DNA of 64,000 nucleotides, taken from NCBI RefSeq assembly GCF_900496995.4, contig NC_044014.1, positions 8,093,001 to 8,157,000 on the forward strand, in the 5' to 3' direction. Positions 14,401 to 24,600 of the stretch are shown here, piece by piece. The number at the start of each line of letters is the position of its first letter. Positions within the stretch are counted from its first letter, which is position 1. The translations under genes and the position numbers were made by a program. The stretch comes from Aquila chrysaetos chrysaetos (taxonomy: Eukaryota; Chordata; Aves; Accipitriformes; Accipitridae). The notes below the pieces were generated by a model, which ran no database searches, had not been told where the DNA came from, and was given only the letters and a program-made list of their open reading frames with translations.

Positions 14401-14452
14401 CATATATATATATATATATGCACACACACACACACATACATATATATATATG
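14401..14452. repeat. compound microsatellite (TA)n(CA)n(TA)n
   Basis: An alternating purine-pyrimidine tract: about nine TA units, then an ACAC run, then about six TA units. The two TA arms are self-complementary, so the tract could extrude as a hairpin or adopt Z-DNA. Confidence 0.9.
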
Positions 14453-14510
14453 TAATTTCAAACAAGATTTAAATGATATCTGGACAAGCTATCTGGTTAT
14501 TAGGAGTAAT

Positions 14511-14612
14511 TTAGAATGGAAGGGACTTCTGGAGGTAATCTGGTCCCAGCTTCACCCAGGTCAGGGCTAAGCTGGCTCAGACTGCTCAGGACCCTGTTTA
14601 GAGGGGCCCTGG
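14511..14612 (-). mobile_element. CR1 LINE 3' fragment, antisense
   Basis: The + strand reads TTAGAATGGAAGGGACTTCT followed by a GGAGGTAATCTGGTCC block and a GC-rich stretch with CAGGTCAGGGC and CTCAGGACC. This is the reverse complement of the well-known 3' end of avian CR1 LINEs. The element therefore points to the - strand. It is 5'-truncated and clearly decayed, with no coding capacity. CR1 presence is one reason to call the genome avian. Confidence 0.75.
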
Positions 14613-17600
14613 CAGCCAGGCAGTGCTAGTTGTTAAAAGTCTTTCTTTAAAATTTTTTTTTTTTCCTCACTAAATAGTATGTGACAGACTATACTGTTAC
14701 ACGGGGAGGGAGGGCGGGCAGGCAGCAGAGCTATCTGAACTCATTTTGACTAGTTAAATAAAAATAATTCATAAAAAGAGCAATTTAGTCTTGAGACCAG
14801 TCTAGGACTGTTTCTATAGGGATGGTTTCAGATGGAGTAAAATTTCTTTGTGTTGCAGGCTGTCCAGGCAGGAGGCAGTTTTAGCCTAAAAACTCTGTAA
14901 TGAAATTGCATCAAGGTTATGCCTGAGCTTACAGACCTTCTAGAAAGAGAAAATAAAAAATATGTAATATTTTTTTCATTTATTAAACTTCTGCAGTCTG
15001 GCTACAATGGGTGATTAGCCAAACTGTGAGAACATCTATGATGGATTTTTATTCCTTGCAAACAATATTTGAGTAAAGAGTGTGTTTTGCCCTTTTTTTT
15101 AATAAAGTTTTTTGCCACGTTTGAGAAATGTTTCTATTTCCGTTACAGTTCTTGAAGCTGTAGCTATTGGAAGAGAATCTGAAATAACATATATTCTAAA
15201 AATATGTTTGTAATAACTACGAACGGACTTTTGGCTGCAGTTGTGAGCAAAGGCATTCAGGTTCTTGCCAACTGATGTACAGAAGTGCATTAGGAACCAC
15301 AGTCTTGGTTACATATGATTGAGGTAACCAAGAATTGTAATTAATTCCTGAGCTTTAAAAATAGCTACTAGGAGGAAGTAATTTTGTGAAAGGTCATTAG
15401 AGCAATAGTCTCTCATGTCTAATAATTGGAATGAAAGTGAACGAGATTTACCAGAAAGTAAAGAATCTGATTCTAGCTAAGATCACACAATTTACTTTTA
15501 CAGATATTAGTTTCATTTCTGGATTTGTTTTGACAGCTGGAAGTAGAAACCTATGAAGGCATTGGAAATGTGGCCTGGACAGAATATACTCTTTTCTGCA
15601 CGTTCGAAAAAATAATTTAGTGGAGCAGAGAGATCTTTTTTGACATTGCCAAACCCCCAACCCACTGTATAACTCTTCAAATGCTGAAATAAATATTTTA
15701 AAGCTACAGTAGAAGAGAAGCAAGGAATGTTGCTGTGGCTGCAGGAAGAACAGTTTAGGAAAAGACGCTATATAGGTCTTGACTGATCGTATCCTGGGCC
15801 TCCTTTTCAGCAAAGCACTTGTAGAACAGGAGATGTGCAAGCTAACTCCTTCTGTCTATATCAAATCAGAAAATAAATCTTTGACCTTGAAACTTGGCCT
15901 TTTTTTCCTGTTTTTTTATTTCTAAGTTTTATTGGAGAATAAATTTACCACCTTCTGAAAGGAGTTCTTCAAGCTAGATTTTTTTTTTCCTTGCTATGTG
16001 CTTCATGGTGCCTGGTGTCAAGCAGTCCTACAAATTCCTAGGTAAGCTTCAAGCATTATGTATTGTTAAATGCGAAGTGCAGGAGTGTAAATTCTATTGT
16101 CAGTAGAATAAATTTTTTTTTTTTTTTTTAAAGGTGGAATTTCTGTTGAGGCAATAGCATAAATCCAAAATAGGAGAGCAATGGTTAGCCAACCATTACT
16201 TAAGACACAGAAGATTTCGCAAGTAGATCGTGATCTTGAAGTGTATGACAGTCATTCTTTTATCTTTTATCTATCTATGGGTATCATATATTTCTGTGTA
16301 TTTTATTATAGAAAGAATAGCAGTGGAGAATGCTGAATGAGCAGGCAACTAGCAACTATCAGTTGGCCAGAAACACTTTAAAGCAATGCTTTCTGTAAGA
16401 GAGAGAGTATAGCTGATAGGCAAAACTTGAATGAGTGGACTGTACACAAAGGCATGCTCTTTTTAGTATCTGTCTATCGCCTCACCCCTTCCCCTAAAAT
16501 ATCCTTTAGTTCCCTTCTCTGAGTATTGCTGCTCTTTGAGATAATGTTTTCACAGGAGTAGCTGCTTTCTTTAGTAGCTGGGTGCCAGATTTCTGTACAG
16601 CCCATATTCTTATTGCAGGTGTGCTGGTTCGTACAGGTGGTCTCACGCTTCTGTTTTTTTGTGGCTGGTTCTATGCGCATGCTATTGCTTATTGAGATAA
16701 CTAGCATTAGCTGGCCACTACTGCTTCTGGTAAGAACAGTTCCTGGGGGCAGCTGGAAGTTGGCCGGTAACTGGAAGGTGCCATTTATCTTGAATACTTG
16801 GTATAATACGACTGTTAGCTAGGGGTCTTTGCTAATGTAAGGATTAATTTTTAATTGGTTATTGTTAGTATTGCAGTTTCTTGGTAATTAACGGTTTCAG
16901 AAAATGATATTTGGTCATGCTCTATTAAGGTGGTTATGTCAGTTCAGTGTCACTGAAGTCCAGAGGCAGAAGTTTGATATCCATTTCAAAGTGTCTCTTT
17001 ATTCATTGAAAGAGTCTCATTTTCACATGCAGTTAGATATCTTTTTATACCCCTATGAGTATCTGTATACCTGTATAACACTTTTTTTGAAGAAACCACA
17101 GTGATTTGTAAAATCTGTGTTTTTGAACTGCTGTTTGAGAAAAATGTAAGTATTTAACCAGGCAGAGACTTAAACCAGGAGGCAGTGCAGTTTGGCTCTA
17201 GTCCCTCCATTAGCCCTGTGTCGTTGTTAGAGCTTTACTATTTATGTTCCCCCAACAATATACAGCTGCAACAAGCCCAGGTAAACATCTCTGATTTTCT
17301 GTAGGGTGAATTGGCTCTTGGGCCCCATACCACATCAGGGTCACCCGCTCCAACAGGGCAGCCTGCCTGCCAAGAAGCTCCTGCTGCCAAGGGTGCTGCT
17401 GTGGGACCACCCCTGTCCCTCTCCACTCACTTTTGGGCAGGGGTGGATCTTGCCACTTGTCCCCATCAGGGCTGTGTTTATCCCTGTGAACCACGGCACT
17501 GTCGGCTGCCATGGAGAAGGGCCTTAATAAAAAACTCTCTATGTAATAAAGCCATAGCTCTTTCAATAATTATAAGCAACATATTACTTAATTTCATCAT

Positions 17601-17707
17601 CATACACAAGTCATGATCCTTGCATGGTTTTTTTGTTAACCTTGGCTTGCTTTGTACGCAAAATATTGTTTCCAGTTCAACTCAGATGTGTGTGCTTGTA
17701 TGAAAAT

Positions 17708-17722
17708 GGGGGGGGGGGGGGG
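17708..17722 (+). repeat. poly-G tract, 15 nt
   Basis: An uninterrupted run of 15 G after TGAAAAT. It is capable of quadruplex formation on this strand and is a likely sequencing or assembly trouble spot. Confidence 0.9.
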
Positions 17723-18332
17723 AAATCAATGGTGGTTCTGCTGAAAACATCTAAATTACAGTCCATTTTTGGTATTTGTATGACTTTAGCAGTGTAGAAT
17801 TACCTTGGTTTTAATTATCTTGCAGTGCTCTTCTTCAAATGGTATTGAAGTATGTAAGTCAAAGGCTATTTTTGTGAACCTTGAGAGTTCATCAAGAAGG
17901 GCAAGCTGTGCATGATGAACACACATGTTTATTCATTATGATTTTCTTCTGGCATTGCAGACTAACAGAGTCCTAAGTAAAAAGCAGATAGTTTTGCTTT
18001 TTTAGCTCCCAAAATGGTCTTTTTTTGTCTCACAAATACTTTTTTCTGGTAGAATATATTGTAATATGTTCATGATGGTGAGTACCCAAGTGTAACACTG
18101 TACACAGACAGGTAGTAGAAAATCTGAGTTTAAGCTATGCGTTTCTTGGTAGTCGATGTAAATTAATAAAGTTTTAATAATCAGAGGTCATGGGAAAGGG
18201 AAAACTTGGAATGTTTTGCCATGGTACTGCACCCATGGATTTGCAGACTGCAGTTCTCCGATCCAGATCTAATTTTTTTATATCATTATCTTCCTTTCCC
18301 TCCCTATCTCTACAAACACAGTGGTTTTACCG

Positions 18333-18359
18333 CCCCCCCCCCCCCCCCCCCCCCCCCCC
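18333..18359 (+). repeat. poly-C tract, 27 nt
   Basis: An uninterrupted run of about 27 C after TTTACCG. The proline runs that appear in open frames across it are an artefact of the homopolymer. The opposite strand is G27, a strong quadruplex or triplex candidate. Confidence 0.9.
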
Positions 18360-19111
18360 AAACTCTGACTGAATATAATTTTTCAGGTACTTTCATCTTA
18401 GGCTTTTTAGTGTGTTGCAGAGGTTATAAAAGCAAACAATTTTTTTGAGTTAACACATCTCTTGCTCTCATGAACGGTGGTGGGAGTTAAGTGATTGCAT
18501 AGCAAATTGGGAGCAAGTTAATGATGAAATTTGTAATTTTGTATCCTGAAGCTTTGCTATGACATATTTCATCTTTTTTACTTTTTTTTTACTGTATTTC
18601 ATCATTCATCACATTTCACATTTGTTTTTTCTATAGAGCTCTAATCTCTTAAAGCTGTAGGTTTTCAGATCAAATATTTTTAAAAGTGTCAATTTAAAAG
18701 ATAAACCTCAGACTTTGAATACTTAGTATTAAATGTGCCATTTATGAACAGTGCCTTTTTTGGGCTGTTCCACCAACAGCCTTACAGTGATAGTCAAGAA
18801 AGTATAAAAATATGGCTTGATACTAAGTATTCAAATTGTATCACACAGAATGTTGTCATCAACTTCTTGGATGCAATTTTCAATTTTTTTTGTTTGATAG
18901 AGCTCATTCAAATTATTAAGTAAACTTATTCATACTTAAGTCAAGAAATCAAAGAAACAAATAACTCATGGTTTTCGAACTGATGCAGATTCTGATCCTC
19001 TAATATGTAGAAAGATTTTACCACCTTATGAATATTTACCACTTTTAAGTAAACAAGTTAGATTTACTTAAGGACAGCTTCTGTCATGCATGTGCATTTG
19101 ACAGTCTTCCG

Positions 19112-19127
19112 CCCCCCCCCCCCCCCC
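19112..19127 (+). repeat. poly-C tract, 16 nt
   Basis: An uninterrupted run of 16 C after TCTTCCG. It is the third G/C homopolymer within 1.4 kb. Confidence 0.9.
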
Positions 19128-20063
19128 TTGTTCAGTATGACTTATTTTTTAAAATATATTTATTCCTCAGGTATTCTATGGTATTGACTAATTCTTTGTT
19201 CATTTTTAAATTAAATGAGTTGTAAATTCTTTGGGGAAGGTAACTGGTCGCAGTCACAAGCAAGCCCTGTTTCTGGTGGTGGACAAGAGAAGGGGGAACG
19301 GGAAATAGATGTTGCATTATGAAATCTGCTGGGTATTTTTCTTACATATTTCACCAGCTATCAATAAGATCTGTTGCTAATTTAAAAATAATAGAGCATA
19401 AAACCAGAGTATATGAAGTTATAGGGAGTGCTAAAGTAAAAGAAGAAGTTTTTAAGCTTGACATAATTTCCTATTCATTCTTTGACTTACCTTACGATAG
19501 GGAGATGAGGAATGCATATATGTTACATCCCCGAGCCAGAAAATACTTTAAAAAACCCCAGTCAAAATGAATGAACTTTTACTTCCATTATGGGTACTGT
19601 CCTGCTCCTGTAACTTTTTTTTTTTTCCTAATAAGCTGTTTCTGGAAGAGTATTTTTCTTTTAGCGCTTTTGCATGCTTCAGTGTTAGTGGTTTGGGGTC
19701 CGAAATGGGTTTCTGGAGAACTTGTATGTTCTGCTACCTCCAGAAGTAATGACAGGAGGTAAATTATGGGAGAGATTTCTGCCAGAATTGTGACTAAGCC
19801 TCATGGTAATGCACAATCCCAGTCTCAAATGTTTAACAGGAATCTGTGGCATAGCTAAGTTGTTTTTGTTTGGTTTCTTTTTAGGACATCCATTGTAATA
19901 ATGCTTTTTCATAGCCTAGAAATGGAGGATATTCAGTGCTTTGTCTAAGTAGTTATACCAATTCTGTTGTCTTGTCATTCAGATATCTAACTATAGGGGA
20001 AAAAAAAATCCTACTTTTTGTTAGCCGATTATGATCACATTGATTATGTGGAAAGCTGCAACA

Positions 20064-20104
20064 TGAAGGTCCCTTCCAAGCCAAACTATTTTATGATTCT
20101 ATGA
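20064..20104 (+). mobile_element. CR1 LINE 3' end, sense
   Basis: The stretch contains AAGGTCCCTTCCAAGCCAAA, then TATTTTATGATTCTATGAAA. This matches the canonical 3' terminus of CR1 elements, which end in short repeats of ATTCTATGA. Only the last few dozen bases are recognisable; the upstream sequence is too diverged or belongs to the intron. Confidence 0.7.
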
Positions 20105-21344
20105 AAAATTCAGACCTCTGGATTTTCATGAAGCATTCACAGAAGCTAGGTTGCAAAGTTGGATAGCATGTTGATTACAATTTACAGCTAACATTCAGTT
20201 TCTAAATCGTTCTTCAGATATATTGGGAAGTGATCTTTATGTGTGTTTGGGGAAAAAAAATTAGACTATTTTTCAAGTGCAAAGCAAATATAGCTGGGTA
20301 TTGATTTATTTTGCAAAGTGAATTGTCAGTATTTGACTTGGTGTAAAGATCTTTTTCAGTTTAATAGTTGTGGCAATTTTTATAAGTGAGGAATGGTAAC
20401 AGTATGAAAATCTGGCTTCTAGGTGTGCTGTTGTCTTGGTGCTACTAATTAGATGTGACATTGAGCTGCTGTTTCACTGCCTGGCAGCGACTTGTGCCCT
20501 ATAACCATAAACAAATTGATTTGATGTGATGTGTTCAACAAAATAACCAGAAATAGATGTATGGTCGTGGAAATCTTTACTGGTTATATAGTTGTGTGTT
20601 TGTACTGCAGTGTTGTGTCCAGAACTTAATTGAAAACAACTCAGTGTGGTTTGGCTGCCTTTCTATGTAGGGAAAGATTATTATATACAAAACGTTGGCC
20701 TTCTTACAGCAATTATTTGGAATAAGCTAGATATAAATCCTCATCTCTTCTGGCCTTGGTAATGTAGAATTTCAGAAGAAAAGCCATCTTCTGGTTTTAC
20801 CAGGCAAAGGGTGGGGTTGTGGGGGGGGTTGTATGCAACAGGAACTTTGTTTTGATACAGATGGATCTTGTATTTAATCTCTGAAGAGCTGTTATAATGA
20901 ATCATTTTACTACATCTGCTTTAGTTCCTTTGGGTTTAGCTAGTTCTGTGGGAACGTAGGAGTCTGAAAACTGATTGGGTCACGCAGGATATTATGCAGG
21001 CTTGTGCTTTCTTTAATAGCCATGTAGCCGTTAAAATTGATGAGAAATGTAACAGTTGTCAAGAAGATAGTGTGTTTATGCAGTGCAGAAATAACAAACT
21101 GTGTTCACTTAAGTCCTACGATATTTCAAACTGTATAATTAGGTTGGTTCGAGGTACACGTGAGGCCCCTGTTGCTTTGACTACGTTATTGAAAAGAATG
21201 TAATTTCTGTTACCTGGAATTGTGACGTTGCTTGCGAGAGTGTAGTTTTTTACATATTTCTTGCACGCTCTTGTGTAGGTAACTGTTTAAATACATCGCG
21301 TCTTTAATAAGTCAAACGACACTGCTTGACGTCCTCACCTTTGG
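20105..21344 (+). other. PDZD8: PDZD8 intron 3, third part; no exon seen
   Basis: AT-rich intronic sequence without a recognisable gene. The last ~150 bp before the minisatellite are unusual for the region in having several CpG-containing words (GTGACGTTGC, ACATCGCGTC, TGACGTC). They could be the edge of an inserted element, but I could not identify one. Confidence 0.65.
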
Positions 21345-21604
21345 CACGAAGGTTGATCCGACGATCCTGTTGGAGTTGAGGGCAGTGCCGGGGGGGTACG
21401 AAGGTTGATCCGACGATCCTGTTGGAGTTGAGGGCAGTGCCGGGGGGGTACGAAGGTTGATCCGACGATCCTGTTGGAGTTGAGGGCAGTGCCGGGGGGG
21501 TACGAAGGTTGATCCGATGATCCTGTTGGAGTTGAGGGCAGTGCCGGGGGGGTACGAAGGTTGATCCGACGATCCTGTTGGAGTTGAGGGCAGTGCCAGG
21601 GGCC
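21345..21604 (+). repeat. 52-bp minisatellite, five tandem copies
   Basis: Five head-to-tail copies of a 52-bp unit start at 21345, 21397, 21449, 21501 and 21553. Each begins (T/C)ACGAAGGTTGATCCGA and ends in GCAGTGCC plus a G run. Copies 1 to 3 are identical apart from the first base. Copy 4 has one C-to-T change (GATGATCC for GACGATCC). Copy 5 differs only near its end, where CCGGGGGGG becomes CCAGGGGCC. As 52 is not a multiple of 3, the long open frames on the - strand cycle through three frames and are not evidence of a protein. The near-identity of the copies suggests recent expansion or homogenisation. Confidence 0.97.
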
Positions 21605-24600
21605 AGCCAGGCTGCAGGGCTGGGGGAGAGCTGGGAAGCCGGGTGCCGTGCCTGCCGCTTTGGCCTCTCCTGGGACCGCTGGTACTCACCGGCCCGGGCG
21701 CTGCTTCTGCCAGCACCCAGCTCTTCCTCGGAGCAGAGCTGCAGCAGGGGCTCTGCTCCCGTCCCAAATCCAGGGAGGCTTTTTTGCTGAAGATTCCCAG
21801 GCAAGGAGTATTTGTGAACCTCCTGCTCGTTTCAGAAGATGCACTGTCCTCCAGATGTAACTCTGCAATTAGCATTGCTGTTGCTCGAAAGAAAACACTT
21901 CTGCTCCAGAATAAAAATCAACCTATAAATAATGCACTTATTCTTTCCATCAGCGTTCTTCTGTCAGAAGTGTAACTTTTAAGCCCTTTAAAATGTAACT
22001 TTTAAGCCCATTAGTGAGATCTAAGAGTTACGATTTATGTTCATTAGAAAAGTAGTATTGTATATTTTATTTCCATGGGAACTAGCATCTGTGATACATG
22101 TTACTGTAACTACAGTGGGTAATAACTTTCCGTATTTTTAGTTTTGATGGCAATATCCATGTCGGTAATCAGGTGGTTAATGCTGCTGGGTGTGATAGTC
22201 AAAATTGCCAAGCAGTTTCTCTGTGTGGAGAAGAAAACTCTTTACCATGAATATTATTTTCATTATAAAGAACTTTTACCTGATAGTCTAATGTTTTGAA
22301 TTTATTACATGAAGATTAATAGTAACCATTTTATCACTATTAATTAGGTACTTCCAAGGTAAATATAAGTAATTACTAGGTGTTTTAGAGGGTTTGCTTT
22401 TAATGTATACACTTGAATGTTTTTCATTTTTTTTGCTTCCGTCTCAGAAATGAACAAAACCCTGGACTGACCTCTCAGTGTGCACATATTCACAGTGCAT
22501 AAACTCTTATGTTCTCATTAATCTCCTTAATCTGTAATTTGCATTGCGGTGATTCATAACAAATTTATACAAAGAAAACCATTAACTAGGTAAACTTTTT
22601 ATTGGTTTGGTGTCACACATGGTATTATTAATGAACTTCTGTTCTTTATAATATCCAGTTTCAGCAACCTTATTTGCTATTAGACTACCTGAGTTTTTTA
22701 CAAAACATTTATATGATGACTGAGTCATGCTTAAGCAATATTGGAGGAAGCTTTTTTCCTATCAAAGACATAAATGGTGATAGAAGATTTGAAAAAAAAA
22801 AAATCAATCTTTTCCATTTTTTCAGGGCCAAAGGAAATCATCACAGTTGGGTTTAATAAAGACTAAAAGGATGTCAGTGAGTAAGAGCACTTAAAGAAGA
22901 GCTACACTGGTGTTTGTACTAAATTGCTCTCCAAAGAAGAGCTACACGTAAAACTGAAGGTCTGCATTTTACCTGCTTCTGACACTTTGAAGTTAAATGC
23001 AGGTTTTCTGCTGCCTTGTTTGTCTTTAACTCCTCCATTCAATGCCTGTAATTGCTGTTTAGTAAGAATGCCTCAGCAATTCATGATAATTGCTAAACAG
23101 TTTACTTTCTGTATGTCACATAACCTGTTTCACCCTGCAATTGGAAGGTACACTTTTTTTAGTAGTAGCTTAGTCAAAGAGTGCCTGCAATGTGTCAGAA
23201 GTACTGAGGAAAATAAGATGTAGCTCCTTATTTTGTTTAGTAACTAGCCTGTTTTGGATTTTTCTGATGTCCAGTGTTTTTAGTGCTCATCAGGCAGACA
23301 TGCAGGTGTTTAACTTTACTACCATGAATTGTCCCATTTATTTCAGACAAATAGCGCATGATGATGAAGTTAGACATGTGTGTAACATTTGCAGTGTTGT
23401 GGCCTTAATGAACTATTACTTTAAATATGGTCTTGGTCCAGTATGTAACTCACTTTAGAATGAAATTACCATCATATTTTGTAGCTTGTATTTTTTGGTT
23501 TTTGTAAGATATATAGAACAGAAAATAATGAGCCCTACTAGCTTGCTATATAAGATGACTAGTAAAAAAATCTCAAGAAATTTATCCATAAATATGCTTC
23601 TTCCTAAAAGTAGAAAAACCCAAATATGAAAACTGCAACATTCATCTGAGATAGTTGTGTCTCCCTGTGCACAGACCACAATTCACATAGGTGGAAAAAT
23701 TAACAGAAAAAGGTCTAAAATCCCACTTCCATTTTTTTCACTGTTTTATTGTCATTAAAAATCTGTTGTTCCTAGTATTCCATAGAAAGCAAAGATGGTG
23801 ATTATTCCAGACCTTGTTAAGAAAGCAGAGGTAGTGAGTCCATTGCTTATAAGCCTAATTTCTCTGTGACACATTTACTGTCCAGACTTTCATTAATAAT
23901 GCTATTTGATTGTTTAAATACAAAGTGTGTGCCACACTTAATTTTTTTAATTATTTTTTTATTTTTATTAATTGGGGTGGCTGAATTGTAACGTACCCAT
24001 TAATGGGAAATTCTGTCCCTTAAAAACTGCTTCCAGTATAGCTTGGAGAAAATTCTGTGTTTAGGCTTAGAGGTAATTGAAATGGACAAGAGATTAAAAA
24101 CAGTGGAGAATAGTAAAAATCTTAGATAGACACTCTCAAAGTAACTGAAGGTAGGTCCACACTGCAGTACAGCACTGTAATTATACCTGAAATAACTCAG
24201 CAGTACCAACTTATCTGTACTAAGATGTAGCGCTGTCTCAACATCAAACTCAGAGTAGGCTAATTCATCTTGTGCTGACTACTTTGACATTAGAATACAG
24301 ACTAACAGGTTTAAAGTCAGTGTATACATTTCTATGTTTTAGTCACGGGAGAGCGTAAGAACTGATGACTTACTGGCCATTTCCAGATGCCAGTAAATGT
24401 AACAAGTCTTTTGAAGGCAAAGGTGTTTCATGTGTGTGTTTGTGGGGGTTTTTGGTTGATTGGTTTTGGGGTTTATTGCTTTTAGTGAAGGGGAGAAAAA
24501 AATGGGAAAGTGGTGTGCAGGTCATCTGCATCATCTGCTGAGTGGGAGAACAGTAACCACAATTTAAAAAAAAAAATTAAAAAAAATCTTTTCTGGAGCT

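Larger units (their letters stand above)
14613..20063 (+). other. PDZD8: PDZD8 intron 3, second part; no exon seen
   Basis: Intronic sequence. It holds three long G or C homopolymers, listed separately. A GC-rich block at about 17290-17530 is followed by two AATAAA hexamers at about 17527-17550 and then AT-rich DNA. The open frames across that block on both strands have no domain I recognise. Nothing else stands out. Confidence 0.7.

Noticed and set aside
15448..15840. A 130-codon - strand frame
   Set aside because: It has no recognisable domain, no promoter or splice context, and base composition like the surrounding intron.
17210..17616. Several open frames on both strands in the GC-rich block
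   Set aside because: GC-rich DNA has few stop codons, so frames open on both strands at once. No domain or splice support is present.
18190..18448. Proline-rich small proteins on the + strand
   Set aside because: The proline run is the C27 homopolymer read in two frames; nothing else supports coding.
21200..21350. Possible solo LTR or retroviral leader before the minisatellite
   Set aside because: There are CpG-containing words and a TTTGGCA edge, but I could not match a primer-binding site, LTR ends or target duplication.
21304..21875. Long overlapping - strand open frames (166 and 187 codons) with repeated peptide units
   Set aside because: They run across the 52-bp minisatellite. The repeat is not a multiple of 3, so the same peptides appear in all frames. 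No splice or start context supports a protein.
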